A DNA stretch of 33,127 nucleotides from Paracoccaceae bacterium (GCA_947449875.1 CANFSY010000017.1:1-33127); one strand, 5' to 3'; positions 15,868 through 25,721 are shown, counted from the first letter of the stretch. Notes: generated from the letters alone by a model not told the origin. A program made the numbers and translations.

Positions 15868-15893
15868 TAAACCAACCCAAGAAAGGCAAAACG

Positions 15894-16253
15894 ATGTTCA
15901 ATTTCCTGCGCCCTGCCCCCGCCCACCCCAAACTGACCCTGGCCGAAGTGGCAGCCCAAGTCGCCGCTGGCCAGATGCTGCTGGTCGATGTGCGCGAAAA
16001 GGCGGAACTGCACGCCTCTGGCACGGCCAAGGGGGCGATTCACATTCCGGTGTCACTTATTGCGATGAAGGGCGATCCTAAAGGCCCCGATTTCGACAAA
16101 CGCTTTGCGGGCAAGACGATTGCGGTCTTTTGCGCCTCGGGCGGGCGGTCGGGGATGGCGGCGCAGGCTTTGGAAAAGCTGGGCTATAGCGCGCTGAATT
16201 TGGGCGGCTTTGCCAATTGGGTGCAAGGCGGCGGCGCTGTGGTGCGGGTTTAG
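15894..16253 (+). CDS. single-domain rhodanese (sulfurtransferase)
   Basis: 119 residues, one rhodanese domain (about 13-118). LLVDVREKAELHASGTAKGA holds the conserved DVRE...G segment, and the active-site loop is CASGGRS with Cys80 as the persulfide carrier. It has no signal peptide, so it is cytoplasmic. Such proteins move sulfane sulfur between thiols and act in sulfide or persulfide handling. GAAAGG lies 7 bases before the ATG. The operator pattern at 15847-15862 suggests induction by sulfide/persulfide. A strong terminator follows, so it is transcribed alone. Physiological donor and acceptor unknown. Confidence 0.93.
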   Translation: MFNFLRPAPAHPKLTLAEVAAQVAAGQMLLVDVREKAELHASGTAKGAIHIPVSLIAMKGDPKGPDFDKRFAGKTIAVFCASGGRSGMAAQALEKLGYSALNLGGFANWVQGGGAVVRV

Positions 16254-16260
16254 GGCTGAA

Positions 16261-16288
16261 ACGGGGGGCTGGTGCCCCCCGCTTTTTG
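16261..16288 (+). terminator. rho-independent terminator after the rhodanese gene
   Basis: GGGGGGC-TGGT-GCCCCCC, a 7-bp GC stem with a 4-base loop, followed shortly by TTTTT. It also lies just past the stop of the convergent lpdA (16298) and may serve both directions weakly. Confidence 0.85.
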
Positions 16289-16297
16289 GCCCAAGCC

Positions 16298-17692
16298 CTA
16301 GAAATGCAGCGCGCGGCCGTAGGCGTCTAGCACCGATTCGTGCATCATCTCGGACAGGGTCGGATGCGGGAAGACGGTGTTCATCAGGTCCTCTTCTGTT
16401 GTCTCAAGCTGGCGGCCGATGACATAGCCTTGGATCAGTTCGGTCACTTCCGCGCCGATCATATGGGCGCCCAACAGCTCTCCGGTTTTGGCATCGAACA
16501 CGGTTTTGACCATGCCTTCCGCCTCGCCCAAGGCAATCGCTTTGCCGTTGCCGATAAAGGGGAAATGGCCAACCTTGACGGTGTATCCGGCATCCTTGGC
16601 CTTTTGCTCGGTCATCCCGACCGAGGCCACCTGCGGGCTGCAATAGGTGCACCCTGCGATGGAACCGGGCTTGATCGGATGCGGATGGCCGCCTGCGATC
16701 AGTTCGGCGACCATGACACCTTCATGGCTGGCTTTGTGCGCCAACCACGGCGCACCGGCGATGTCGCCGATGGCATAAAGGCCGGCCACGCCTGTGCGGC
16801 AGAATTCGTCTGTCACCACATGCGTGCGGTCGATCTTGACGCCCAAGGCTTCCAGCCCCAGCCCTTCGACATTGCCCACAATCCCCACGGCAGAGATGAC
16901 GGTGTCAAATTCCGGCGTGGTCGTGCCATTGGCATCTTCCAGATAGGCCACCACTTTACCGGGCGAGCGATCCAGCTTTTTGACCGTGGTTTTTTCCAAA
17001 ATCTTCATGCCCTGCTTGACGAACGCCTTCTTGGCAAAGGCCGAGATTTCGGCGTCTTCCACGGGCAGAACGCGGTCCATTACCTCGACCACAGTGGTGT
17101 CCGCACCCAAGGTGTTAAAGAAGCTGGCAAATTCGATCCCGATAGCCCCCGATCCGATGACCAGCAGCTTCTTGGGCATCCGCTTGGGCTGCAAGGCGTG
17201 GCGATAGGTCCAGACCAGATCGCCGTCGGCTTCCAGCCCGGGCAGTTCGCGCGCGCGCGCCCCCGTGGCAAGGATGATGGCCTTGCCCGCAAGCTCTTCC
17301 ACGCCCTTATCGGTCTTGACCGACACCACCCCCGCTTTGGGAATGGTGGCCACCCCCATAAACACGGTGATTTTGTTCTTCTTCATCAGATGCCCGATGC
17401 CGCCCGACAATTGCTTGGCCACCCCGCGAGAGCGCGCAACAACCGCGTCCAGATCAAAGCTGGCCCCCGTGACCGACAGGCCAAATTCCTTGGCGCGGTG
17501 CATCAGGTGAAACACTTCGGCAGAGCGCAGCATGGCCTTGGTCGGGATACAGCCCCAGTTCAGGCAAATGCCGCCCAGATTTTCGCGCTCGATGATAGCG
17601 ACCTTTTGGCCCAGTTGTGCGGCACGGATCGCAGCCACATAGCCCCCGGGGCCCGACCCAATCACCACCACATCGAAGCTTTGCGCTGCCAT
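16298..17692 (-). CDS. lpdA: dihydrolipoyl dehydrogenase (E3)
   Basis: 464 residues. Flavoprotein E3 that reoxidises dihydrolipoamide with NAD+ in the pyruvate, 2-oxoglutarate or branched-chain dehydrogenase complexes. GSGPGG (12-17) binds FAD, GGICLNWGCIPTK (40-52) holds the redox disulfide Cys43/Cys48, VIGSGAIGIEFA is the NAD-binding loop, and HPHPTLSE near the C-terminus supplies the His-Glu base pair. The Trp in CLNWGC is common in alphaproteobacterial E3. The ATG at 17692 follows GGGGAGAGA; a longer frame adds unrelated residues. No E1/E2 genes adjoin it, so it may be a shared or solitary E3. Confidence 0.96.
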   Translation of the reverse strand: MAAQSFDVVVIGSGPGGYVAAIRAAQLGQKVAIIERENLGGICLNWGCIPTKAMLRSAEVFHLMHRAKEFGLSVTGASFDLDAVVARSRGVAKQLSGGIGHLMKKNKITVFMGVATIPKAGVVSVKTDKGVEELAGKAIILATGARARELPGLEADGDLVWTYRHALQPKRMPKKLLVIGSGAIGIEFASFFNTLGADTTVVEVMDRVLPVEDAEISAFAKKAFVKQGMKILEKTTVKKLDRSPGKVVAYLEDANGTTTPEFDTVISAVGIVGNVEGLGLEALGVKIDRTHVVTDEFCRTGVAGLYAIGDIAGAPWLAHKASHEGVMVAELIAGGHPHPIKPGSIAGCTYCSPQVASVGMTEQKAKDAGYTVKVGHFPFIGNGKAIALGEAEGMVKTVFDAKTGELLGAHMIGAEVTELIQGYVIGRQLETTEEDLMNTVFPHPTLSEMMHESVLDAYGRALHF

Positions 17693-17711
17693 CTTGTCTC
17701 TCCCCAAAAAG

Positions 17712-17729
17712 TAGTTTGGCCTTAAACTA
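17712..17729. promoter_or_regulatory. palindrome upstream of lpdA, TAGTTT-N6-AAACTA
   Basis: Perfect 6-base inverted repeat around GGCCTT, 20-37 bases before the lpdA start, in the 74-base gap after the DUF924 gene. It may be an operator or part of a promoter; no cognate regulator is identifiable. Confidence 0.35.
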
Positions 17730-17766
17730 TCCCAAAACGTCAAGCAAGCTTACCTGCGCCGTGGGC

Positions 17767-18354
17767 CTATGCGTCTTTTGCATGGCTGTCTTGCAGGGCT
17801 TTCACCACCGCGCCGTAACCGCCTTCGGCCAGAAACGCCGCTTCTGGCGCGGTAGACTCGCGCCCTAGCGCGGCATTGCGACTTGGAAAGCGGCCAAAGC
17901 GGGCGATGACCTCGGCATGGGCGCGCGCGTGTAGCACCATGTCGGGGTCTGTGGGCAGGCGTTCTGTCATCAAGCGCACGGCGCGGGTTTGATCGGCGGG
18001 GTTTTCGGAATGCTCGAAGGGCATGTAGAAAAACTGCCGCTCCGGTTCGGGCGCGCCCATGTCCCAGCCTTCGTCCAGCGCGCGGCGGGCGGCGGCGAGG
18101 GCCAAGGCGTCGGTCGCAAAGCTATCGGCATGGCCACGGTGCATGTTGCGCGGCAATTGGTCGGTCAGGATCAAAAAGGCCAGCGTGCCCACGGTGCCAT
18201 CGACCCAATGATCCAAGCCGCCCTCGCGTGCCGCTTGCCACAGATCAAGGCACTGTTCGCGGCACAAGGCATCCAGCGCCTCGCCTCCCTCATACCAGCC
18301 CTTGGGCCCGACCGTGCCCAGCCAAAACTCTAATACGTCAACCGGATCATCCAT
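17767..18354 (-). CDS. DUF924 family protein
   Basis: 195 residues from the ATG at 18354. DDPVDVLEFWLG at the N-terminus, LILTDQLPRNMHRG in the middle and FYMPFEHSE are the DUF924 signatures; the domain is all-helical and TPR-like. Widespread in proteobacteria with no agreed biochemical role. Start choice is uncertain: an in-frame ATG at 18366 is close by and a longer frame reaches 18399; 18354 begins right at the conserved block. It is 49 bases after the MFS transporter gene, possibly the end of that transcription unit. Confidence 0.85.
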   Translation of the reverse strand: MDDPVDVLEFWLGTVGPKGWYEGGEALDALCREQCLDLWQAAREGGLDHWVDGTVGTLAFLILTDQLPRNMHRGHADSFATDALALAAARRALDEGWDMGAPEPERQFFYMPFEHSENPADQTRAVRLMTERLPTDPDMVLHARAHAEVIARFGRFPSRNAALGRESTAPEAAFLAEGGYGAVVKALQDSHAKDA

Positions 18355-18403
18355 GCCGCCCCCCATTTGACCGCAGGGTGACAGGTTCACGCCCGCCATG
18401 CAA

Positions 18404-19642
18404 TCAACCCGCGCGGCGGGTGCGGGGTTCTTGCTCCATCACCGCGCCGACAGCCAGCGAACTGGCCGTGGGCGAAAGGCTGGTAAAGCTGGCCTGTTCG
18501 ACCGGGCCAGACCTGCGGCTGATGCGCCATGCGGCGTAGCCGGCAAGGGCGGCAAACAGCAGGGCCAGAAACAGAAAATACCCCCCCGCCCCGATCTGCG
18601 CCATGAACCAGCCTGATACCAGCGGGCCAAAGATCGCGCCAAAGCCGTTGAGAAAGATCAATCCGGCCGAGGCACCGGGCATATCCTCTTTGCTAAGATA
18701 GTCATTCGTCAGGGCAATCAGCAGCGAATACAAAGGGTTGATGATCCCGCCCAGCAGCAGGGCGACGCCCAAGATCAGCGAAAACGGCAGGGCAATAAAG
18801 CTCGCCAGCGCCATCAGCACCGCGCCCACCCCCGACAGCCCCATGATCAACGCCCGCCGGTCCATGCGATCTGACGCCCAGCCGATGGGATATTGCAGCA
18901 CCAGCCCGCCCAGATACAGCGTGCCGCCAAAGGCCGCGATCTGGCCAAAGCTTAACCCCCGCATCGCCCCCCAGACTGACGCCATCCCGAACATCCCCGC
19001 ATAAATCCCCCCCGTCAGCAGCATTCCCATGCACCCCAAAGGCGAGGTGGCAAAAAGCTTGGCAAAGCTGATGCGTTTGGCATCTTCAAAGGTGGGGGCG
19101 GGCGTGTCGGCCAGAAGGATCGGCATAAAGGCCAAAGACACCAGCACCGAGGGGATGATAAACAGCCCAAAGCCCGCAGGGTCGCCCATGGCCAGCAGCC
19201 CTTGGCTGGCGATGATGCCCAACATCTGCACAATCATATAGGCCGACAGCGCCTGCCCGCGGGTTTCGTTGGTGGCGGTGTTGTTCAACCAGCTTTCCGC
19301 CGTCACATAGATGCCCGAAAAGCAAAAGCCGATCAAAACCCGCAACAGCGACCACGCCGTCCAATCCAGCACCAAAGGATACAAGATCAGCACCGCCGAA
19401 ATCAGCGAGCCAAGGGCCGAAAACACCCGCACATGCCCCACCCGCCGGATCATCGACGGGGCAAGGCGCGATCCGCCCAAAAAGCCCAAGAAATAGGCCG
19501 ACATCACGATGGAAAGCTGAAAGGTGGTGAAATGCTCGATGGCACCCCGAACGCCCAAAAGCGTGCCTTGCACCCCGTTGCCCACCATAAGCAGCATCAC
19601 GCCCAACAAAAGCGGCCACGAATGGGCAAGAACTTTTAGCAT
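18404..19642 (-). CDS. MFS transporter (YcaD-like)
   Basis: 412 residues with about 12 hydrophobic segments, beginning SWPLLLGVMLLMVGNGVQGT in the first helix. FLGGSRLAPSMIRRVGH is the loop 2-3 region, and ASDRMDRRALI follows the half-repeat as in major facilitator proteins. YVTAESWLNNTA (helix 4-5) and the overall pattern resemble YcaD-type transporters. Inner-membrane; substrate unknown. AAGGAG lies 7 bases before the ATG at 19642; a longer frame upstream is antisense-like noise over queA. 26 bases downstream of queA, so probably cotranscribed with it. Confidence 0.9.
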   Translation of the reverse strand: MLKVLAHSWPLLLGVMLLMVGNGVQGTLLGVRGAIEHFTTFQLSIVMSAYFLGFLGGSRLAPSMIRRVGHVRVFSALGSLISAVLILYPLVLDWTAWSLLRVLIGFCFSGIYVTAESWLNNTATNETRGQALSAYMIVQMLGIIASQGLLAMGDPAGFGLFIIPSVLVSLAFMPILLADTPAPTFEDAKRISFAKLFATSPLGCMGMLLTGGIYAGMFGMASVWGAMRGLSFGQIAAFGGTLYLGGLVLQYPIGWASDRMDRRALIMGLSGVGAVLMALASFIALPFSLILGVALLLGGIINPLYSLLIALTNDYLSKEDMPGASAGLIFLNGFGAIFGPLVSGWFMAQIGAGGYFLFLALLFAALAGYAAWRISRRSGPVEQASFTSLSPTASSLAVGAVMEQEPRTRRAG

Positions 19643-19668
19643 TGTCAGCTCCTTAGACGGGTCAGCGT

Positions 19669-20703
19669 TTACGGGATCAACAGCGACGAATCGCCGTAGG
19701 AAAAGAAACGATAGCCGTTTGCGATGGCATGGGCATAAACTTGGCGCATCCGCTCTGCCCCCATCAGGGCTGCAACCAGCATCAACAGCGTGGATTTGGG
19801 CAGGTGGAAATTGGTCATCAAGGCGTCGGTGACAGCAAAGCGAAAGCCCGGGTAGATGAAGATATCGGTCGGTCCGCGCCATGCTTGCACCTGACCCGTG
19901 GCCAAAGCCGCCGTTTCGATCAGACGCAGCGCCGTGGTGCCCACCGGAATGATCCGCCCGCCGGCCTGTTTGGTCGCGGCAATTTCGGCGGCGGCTTGGG
20001 GGGTCACCTCGCCCCATTCGGCGTGCATTTTGTGGGTGGTGACATCTTCGACCTTGACCGGCAAAAAGGTGCCCGCGCCGACATGCAGGGTGACTTCGCT
20101 GACATCCACGCCCTTATCGGCCAAAGCCTGCAAGAGCCATGGTTCAAAATGCAAGCTCGCCGTGGGGGCGGCCACAGCGCCGGGGTGGCGGGCAAAGACG
20201 GTTTGGTAATCGTCATTGTCTTGCGCATCGGCAGGGCGTTTGGCCGCGATATAGGGCGGCAGCGGCATGCGGCCCGCCGCGTGCAAGGCCGTATCAAAAT
20301 CGGGGCCTGTCAGATTGAACGCCAGCGTCAGATCCGTTTGTGACTTTTCCGCCACACTGGCTGAGAGGGTATCCGAAAAGCGGATCACCTCGCCCAGTTG
20401 CACCTTGCGCAAGGGTTTGGCCAAGGCCCGCCAGCCTGTGGCGGTGGGGTCAAGCAGGGTGACTTCCACCTTGGCAACCGCTTCGCCCCTTTGGCGGGTG
20501 CCAAACAGGCGCACGGGCAGGACGCGGGTGTTGTTCAAGATCAGCCGGTCGCCGGGGCGAAACAGGTCGACCAGATCGCGCACCTGCGCATCGCGCATCT
20601 CGTCGCGCGTGGCCACCAGCAAGCGCGCGCTGCTGCGCGGGCGAGCGGGGCGGGTGGCAATCAGCGCCTCGGGCAGGTCAAAGTCGAAATCAGACAGGTT
20701 CAT
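19669..20703 (-). CDS. queA: S-adenosylmethionine:tRNA ribosyltransferase-isomerase
   Basis: 344 residues. Adds the cyclopentane-forming ribosyl unit from AdoMet to 7-aminomethyl-7-deazaguanine in tRNA, making epoxyqueuosine. [15 protein letters not shown] at the start, [15 protein letters not shown] (about 54-68), [10 protein letters not shown] and [15 protein letters not shown] are the conserved QueA blocks. Start overlaps the stop of the large AsmA-like gene as ATGA, so it is translationally coupled to it. No tgt gene is visible in the window. Confidence 0.97.
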   Translation of the reverse strand: MNLSDFDFDLPEALIATRPARPRSSARLLVATRDEMRDAQVRDLVDLFRPGDRLILNNTRVLPVRLFGTRQRGEAVAKVEVTLLDPTATGWRALAKPLRKVQLGEVIRFSDTLSASVAEKSQTDLTLAFNLTGPDFDTALHAAGRMPLPPYIAAKRPADAQDNDDYQTVFARHPGAVAAPTASLHFEPWLLQALADKGVDVSEVTLHVGAGTFLPVKVEDVTTHKMHAEWGEVTPQAAAEIAATKQAGGRIIPVGTTALRLIETAALATGQVQAWRGPTDIFIYPGFRFAVTDALMTNFHLPKSTLLMLVAALMGAERMRQVYAHAIANGYRFFSYGDSSLLIP

Positions 20704-23700
20704 CCGCCACCTTCCAGTGCAGGGCTTGCGGGCAAATCCAGCGCGGGGGCGGGCGTACGAAACAGGTCGCGCACAATGCCGGGGGTCAGGATCGAGAGAG
20801 GGTTTACCGACACCTCGGCCGTCTTGGCGGGGCCTTTGAGCTTATAGGCAAAGCCAAAGAACCCCTCGCCCCGCTTGGTCAGAATGGACCCCAACCCGTT
20901 GAGCACATAGATGGGCGAGACAACGCCGCGCATATCCAGACGGTCGGTGTCGGAATGGTACAGCCCTTCAAACGACACCCCCATCGACGCGCCAATGGCC
21001 GACCCGCGCTGCACGTCAATTGTGTTGGGGGTGACGACAAACTGGGCATAGGTGGTGTCAAACACAATCCCCGCGCCGCGCAGCTGGTCTAACAGCCCCA
21101 CCACCGAAATCGCCGACAGCAGATCAACCATGACCGACCCGTTGTTGACGCGAATGTCCTTGATCGCGGCCGATCCGTCATAGGTGCCGCCCTGCGCCCT
21201 TGGGATCAGCGTCATCGACAAGCTGCCCCCTTGGGCCGAGGCGAAAACTCCCGCCGCTTTCAGCGCCTGCCCCGCATCGTCGGATTTGATCCGCACCGCC
21301 GTGCCGTATGGGCTGGGAACGGCAATGCCACTGATGGGGGCAACCTTGTTCAGAGCGCCGCGAAAGGTTCCATTAAAGCCGCCTTGGGTGGAAAACGCGC
21401 CCTCAAAGCCGCTGATGCGCAAGCTATCGGACAGTTTGACCGACTGGGCCGATATGCGCACCGTGTTGCCCTCGACCATGGGCGCAGCGGGAGGTGGGGT
21501 TTGGGTTTGGGGGAAATGTTGCAGGTCAATCGTGCCTGAGGTCATCGCCAAAGTCACAGGCCGACCGGGGCCTTGGCCTGCAATCTCGACAGCACCTTGC
21601 AGCCATGGGGCGATAGACACCGTATCAAACCGCGCGACGTTCAGCGTGCCATCAGGGTTCAGCAGCACCGCGCCCTTGGCGGTCAATTGCGCCCCCGACA
21701 AGGCCAAGCGCGTCACCTCGGGCTGCGCCCCAAGGCGGATATCTGCGTCCAGCCGCCCGCTTTGAGAGGCAGGCTTGGACCATCCCAGTTCAGGAATGGC
21801 CAGCGTCATCCCCGCCAGATCAGAGCGCAGCGTTAACACCGGCGGCTGGCCTTTGGGCAGGTCCAGCGTCACCTCCGCCTCGGCCGCGCCTGATACCATC
21901 CGGTCGGGCAGGCCAAGGGCGAATTCAGCCACCGCCGCTTGCGACAGGGTCACTTTGCCTGTGATTTGGGCCGCTGGCACCGGACGGGGGGCGGGAGCGA
22001 TGGGGATGCCCTCGGTCAGCCCGTCTTGCAGGGCTTGTTCCTGCGGGGTCGGTGCGGTTTCAGGCAGGTCTTGCACAAAGCGCCCGTCAAAGGGCACTTT
22101 GCCGATTAACCCCTTGCCTGAAATGCTCAACCCCTTGGGGGTCGCAGCAACGGTCAAAAGCGGCGAGGTCAGATGATGCCCCTTGATCAAAACATCCGAG
22201 GCAAAATCGGCCACCTTGGCCGCCACCTGAAAGCTGACATCCCAAGGCATCACCCGCCCTTTCATGGGAAAGCTCACCTGTGCGGTCACACGGGCGCGGC
22301 CTTGCCCCAAATCGACCGGTTCACCGGCCTTTTGCAGGTAGAAGAACGGCGGTTGATCCATCAAAGACAAGACTGCGGTCAAAGCGCCGGACATGTCTAA
22401 ATCAATATGGGCCACGGCGGGCTTTAAGGTGATGTCGGGCACCGAAAACACCGTGCCCGCCACATCCAGCACACCGCCCTGCGGCGGGGTGACGCTGCCC
22501 TTTGACATGACCAGCGTATAGGATTTGCCTTGAATCGTGGCATAGCCGTCGGCCTTTGTGATCGGGGGCATTTTGGGCATGATCTGCAGATCTGCGCCCG
22601 AAAAGCCATAGGACAGCTCGGCCTTGGGCTCTTGCCCTGGCACCAGACGCACGCTGGCGCGCAGGCCAGACAGGTCGGCGTTGCGAATGTTGGTGTCAAC
22701 CCAGTTGCGCGTGCCCGTCACCAACCGCAAAGGCCACAGCGCCAAAAGCCTGTCGCGCGAAATCTGGTTCAGCGTCAGATCCAGCGCCACGCGCCACCCT
22801 GCCGGATCAGTGGTGATCTGCCCCGACAGGCCCAGATGCTCGCCCCCTTCGTTCAGCGTCAACTGGCCGATGTCGAGCGTGAACGGGTCAAGCCGTAACC
22901 GCACATCCACCGCCCCTTGGTGAAAGGTGACAGGCGCTGCAAACAGGCCCGCAGGGTCGACCGCAAGGTCAGAAACCTCGATCTGCCCCAAAAAGGCTGC
23001 CGGAATGCGGCCTGACAGCGCGCCGGTGATCTTTTGGCCTTTGGCGTCAACCAGATAGGCTTGCCCCTTGGTGGTCACCCGCAGTGTGCGGCTTTGTACC
23101 GACAGGTCGGTGAGCAAAATGCGCCCCGCGCCCGGATCATAGCCCAGCCCAAGGCTGGCGCGGTCAAAATCAATCGGGGTGGCCATGGGCGCGGGTTGTA
23201 AAACGCCTGCGCCAATCTCGAGCCGCCCGTCAAGGGCTGCGATCCCGTCTTGATCCAACTGGGCCGCCAAACGCCCCGAGATCGGCGCGTCCAGCACCCC
23301 AAGCCATCCCAGCACAGGCGTTTGCGCCGCCAGATCCTTGGCCGCGACATTTTCGACCTGCACCGACACACGGGCCGAGGGCGCGCCCTTGGCGGCAATG
23401 GCGGTGACCACGGCACGGGTCGGGGCAGAACCGCCTGCGACCAAAGACAGGCTCAATTGGGCGGCAATCTCGGCCTCGCGGTTTTCAATCGACAGCAATC
23501 CATCGCCCACCTGCCACGTGCGACCGGCGCGCAGGTCGGTCAGGCTAAGGGTAAGACCTTCGATCTGCACGCGGGTCAAATGGCTGAGCGCGGGCAATGC
23601 AAAGGCATGGTCAAGGCTGGCAAAGACAGCCGCAAGGCTGTCAATCTTAGGCCCCGGACCCTTTGCCATATCCAAAAGCAAATTGCCTTGGGCGTCGCGG

Positions 23701-24206
23701 CGCAGATCGATACGCGCGCCGACGATGCGCAGACTTTTGGCACGAATCTGGCCATGCGGCAGGCCGGAAAGATCAAGGCTTAGATAGGTTTCGGGCAGAG
23801 CCAACAAGGTCTGCCCATCAGCCTGCAACAGGCGCAGATCGTCCAGCACCAGATGAGGCACCCAATCCTCGCCCAAGGTCACATCGATGCCGCCCAGCGA
23901 CAAAGCCCCCCCCGGAAGCACATCGCCCGCCATGCGGTTCAACCGCGCCTCGACCTCGGCCACGACCCAGACGGGCATAGGTAGGGTGCGGCCCAAGATT
24001 TGCAGCGTCAGCGCGCCAAGGGCGAAGATCAGAGCTAGGAAAACCATCCGCCCCCAAAGCCCGCTCCGGTGACGGCGCACCCGCTTGGGGCGGGGTTTGC
24101 GGGCAAAGCGGCTGCGCGCCGCAGGGGGGTGCAGGGGCAAATCCGGCTGTGTCACCGGCGCTTGCGGCTTTTGCCCCGCCTCGCCGCCCTGCCCTGCCCC
24201 TGTCAT
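20700..24206 (-). CDS. AsmA/YhdP-like envelope protein (DUF3971 / AsmA-2 type)
   Basis: 1168 residues. A basic, Pro-rich cytoplasmic tail (1-50) ends in [12 protein letters not shown], one membrane anchor runs from about 53 to 72 ([19 protein letters not shown]), and a very long beta-rich periplasmic part ends in an AsmA-like C-terminal region ([15 protein letters not shown]; the block around [20 protein letters not shown]). YhdP and other AsmA proteins form elongated bridges that help move phospholipid to the outer membrane. GTGAGG precedes the ATG at 24206. queA overlaps its stop by 4 bases. The family is confident; the lipid-transfer role is from relatives. Confidence 0.85.
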   Translation of the reverse strand: MTGAGQGGEAGQKPQAPVTQPDLPLHPPAARSRFARKPRPKRVRRHRSGLWGRMVFLALIFALGALTLQILGRTLPMPVWVVAEVEARLNRMAGDVLPGGALSLGGIDVTLGEDWVPHLVLDDLRLLQADGQTLLALPETYLSLDLSGLPHGQIRAKSLRIVGARIDLRRDAQGNLLLDMAKGPGPKIDSLAAVFASLDHAFALPALSHLTRVQIEGLTLSLTDLRAGRTWQVGDGLLSIENREAEIAAQLSLSLVAGGSAPTRAVVTAIAAKGAPSARVSVQVENVAAKDLAAQTPVLGWLGVLDAPISGRLAAQLDQDGIAALDGRLEIGAGVLQPAPMATPIDFDRASLGLGYDPGAGRILLTDLSVQSRTLRVTTKGQAYLVDAKGQKITGALSGRIPAAFLGQIEVSDLAVDPAGLFAAPVTFHQGAVDVRLRLDPFTLDIGQLTLNEGGEHLGLSGQITTDPAGWRVALDLTLNQISRDRLLALWPLRLVTGTRNWVDTNIRNADLSGLRASVRLVPGQEPKAELSYGFSGADLQIMPKMPPITKADGYATIQGKSYTLVMSKGSVTPPQGGVLDVAGTVFSVPDITLKPAVAHIDLDMSGALTAVLSLMDQPPFFYLQKAGEPVDLGQGRARVTAQVSFPMKGRVMPWDVSFQVAAKVADFASDVLIKGHHLTSPLLTVAATPKGLSISGKGLIGKVPFDGRFVQDLPETAPTPQEQALQDGLTEGIPIAPAPRPVPAAQITGKVTLSQAAVAEFALGLPDRMVSGAAEAEVTLDLPKGQPPVLTLRSDLAGMTLAIPELGWSKPASQSGRLDADIRLGAQPEVTRLALSGAQLTAKGAVLLNPDGTLNVARFDTVSIAPWLQGAVEIAGQGPGRPVTLAMTSGTIDLQHFPQTQTPPPAAPMVEGNTVRISAQSVKLSDSLRISGFEGAFSTQGGFNGTFRGALNKVAPISGIAVPSPYGTAVRIKSDDAGQALKAAGVFASAQGGSLSMTLIPRAQGGTYDGSAAIKDIRVNNGSVMVDLLSAISVVGLLDQLRGAGIVFDTTYAQFVVTPNTIDVQRGSAIGASMGVSFEGLYHSDTDRLDMRGVVSPIYVLNGLGSILTKRGEGFFGFAYKLKGPAKTAEVSVNPLSILTPGIVRDLFRTPAPALDLPASPALEGGG

Positions 24207-24241
24207 GCCTGCCTCACCGATCCCATGCGCAGCCGATGCCT

Positions 24242-24278
24242 TTATCTTTGACGAAAAGCAACTAGATCGCCAAGATAA
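24242..24278. promoter_or_regulatory. divergent promoter region with TTATCTT/AAGATAA inverted repeat
   Basis: In the 99-base gap between the AsmA-like gene and bcp, TTGACG (24248-24253) and AAGATA (24272-24277) with 18 bases between could form the plus-strand bcp promoter. TTATCTT (24242-24248) and AAGATAA (24272-24278) form a perfect inverted repeat, so a like -10 element faces the other way. Confidence 0.4.
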
Positions 24279-24305
24279 CTTCGCGCACAAGGCAAGGAGC
24301 CGCCC

Positions 24306-24773
24306 ATGACCTCTGCAGTAACCATCGGCCAAATGGCCCCGGATTTCACCCTGCCCCGCGATGGCGGGGCGTCTGTAACCCTGTCAAGCCTACGCCCTGC
24401 GCCTGTGGTTTTGTTCACCTACGGGGCCGATGGCACGCCCACGTGCACCAACGAGGTGATGGATTTCAACGCCCTTTTGCCCGAATTTGCAGCCCTTGGC
24501 GTGGTGGTCTTGGGCCTGTCAAAAGACAGCGCGGCCAAGCATGACAAGTTTGCAGCCAAAATGGGCCTTGGCATGGCGCTTTTGTCCGACAAAGACAGCC
24601 AGATGATGGAAGCGTGGGGGGCCTTTGGCGAAAAGCTGTTTTTTGGCAAACTGGTGCAGGGCGTGCTGCGCAGCACCTTCTTGATCGACGGGGCCGGAAA
24701 AATCGCGCATATCTGGAAAGTCGATAAGGTCAAAGGCCACGCTGCCGAAGTTTTGGCCCATCTGAAAGGCTAA
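24306..24773 (+). CDS. bcp: Bcp/PrxQ-type peroxiredoxin with a single cysteine
   Basis: 155 residues, thioredoxin-fold peroxidase reducing H2O2 and organic hydroperoxides. APDFTLPRDGG at the N-terminus is the AhpC/TSA opening, and the peroxidatic Cys47 is in GTPTCTNE, equivalent to TPGCT of Bcp. Typical Bcp has a resolving Cys five residues later; that place is Met here and no other Cys exists in the protein. It should therefore work by a 1-Cys mechanism with an external thiol. AAGGAG before the ATG at 24306. The DUF455 gene follows 27 bases later, perhaps in one transcript. Confidence 0.9.
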   Translation: MTSAVTIGQMAPDFTLPRDGGASVTLSSLRPAPVVLFTYGADGTPTCTNEVMDFNALLPEFAALGVVVLGLSKDSAAKHDKFAAKMGLGMALLSDKDSQMMEAWGAFGEKLFFGKLVQGVLRSTFLIDGAGKIAHIWKVDKVKGHAAEVLAHLKG

Positions 24774-24800
24774 AAGCCCGCCATCCAGAAAGAAGGGCCC

Positions 24801-25640
24801 ATGACCAAAACCCTGTCCGACATGGCGGTCGAGGTGCTGAACACCGCCGATGGTCGCGCCAAGACGGCGCTGTCGCGCACCCATGCGGCCGCTTGGTTTG
24901 CCGCGCGTGCGGCAGGCCAGCCCTTGGCGATTGGGGCGGCCGTACCGCCCCCCCAACCCGCCCGACCCGACAAGCCCGACCTGCTTTCGCCGCGCGATGT
25001 GCCCCGCCGCAGGCCTACCAGCGCCTTGGGGCGGATCGCCATGTTGCATGCGATCGGCCATATCGAGCTGAACGCGGTGGATCTGCACTGGGATCTGATC
25101 GCCCGCTTTGCAGCCACCCCAATGCCCTTGGGCTATTACGACGACTGGGTCAAAGCGGCAGATGACGAATCCAAGCACTTTAACCTGATCTGCGATTGCC
25201 TTGAAAGCATGGGCAGTTTTTACGGGGCTTTGCCCGCCCATGCCGGCATGTGGCGCGCCGCCGAAGACACGGCCGCGGATTTCTTGGGCCGCTTGGCCGT
25301 GGTGCCCATGGTGCTAGAGGCGCGGGGCTTAGATGTCACACCGGGGATGATCGCGCTGTTTGAAAAGGCCGGCAACGCGCAAGCTTTGGCCGCTTTGCAG
25401 GTGATTTACGCCGAAGAGGTGGCGCATGTCGCCTATGGGTCAAAATGGTTCAACTGGTTATGTGGCCGCGACGGGCTTGATCCGAAAGAGGCATTTCACA
25501 CCCTTGTGCGGCGCTATTTCCACGGGCTGCTCAAGCCGCCCTTCAACGAAGAAAAGCGCGCCGAGGCCGGAATTCCCCCCGATTTTTATTGGCCCTTAAC
25601 GCAAGCGCAAGACGACGACGCAGACGACCTGGGCGCATAG
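24801..25640 (+). CDS. DUF455 ferritin-like protein
   Basis: 279 residues of the DUF455 family, a ferritin-like four-helix bundle. Candidate di-metal ligands are in HAIGHIELNAVDL (about 83-95, His-x2-Glu), DDESKHF (Glu-x2-His), LEARGLD and YAEEVAHVAYG (Glu-x2-His). These give the paired E/ExxH pattern of di-iron proteins and recall the tRNA hydroxylase MiaE fold. The Pro-rich linker PPPQPARPDKPDLL near residue 50 separates a short N-terminal helix. The biochemical role is not established. 27 bases after bcp on the same strand, which fits an oxidative-stress or iron setting but does not prove it. Confidence 0.88.
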   Translation: MTKTLSDMAVEVLNTADGRAKTALSRTHAAAWFAARAAGQPLAIGAAVPPPQPARPDKPDLLSPRDVPRRRPTSALGRIAMLHAIGHIELNAVDLHWDLIARFAATPMPLGYYDDWVKAADDESKHFNLICDCLESMGSFYGALPAHAGMWRAAEDTAADFLGRLAVVPMVLEARGLDVTPGMIALFEKAGNAQALAALQVIYAEEVAHVAYGSKWFNWLCGRDGLDPKEAFHTLVRRYFHGLLKPPFNEEKRAEAGIPPDFYWPLTQAQDDDADDLGA

Positions 25641-25721
25641 CGGCGGATTCCCGCAAAGAGGGCGGCTGGCCCGATCAAAGCGGTTGAAAGGTTGGGATGC
25701 GCTGGCTACCCAGACCGAAGC

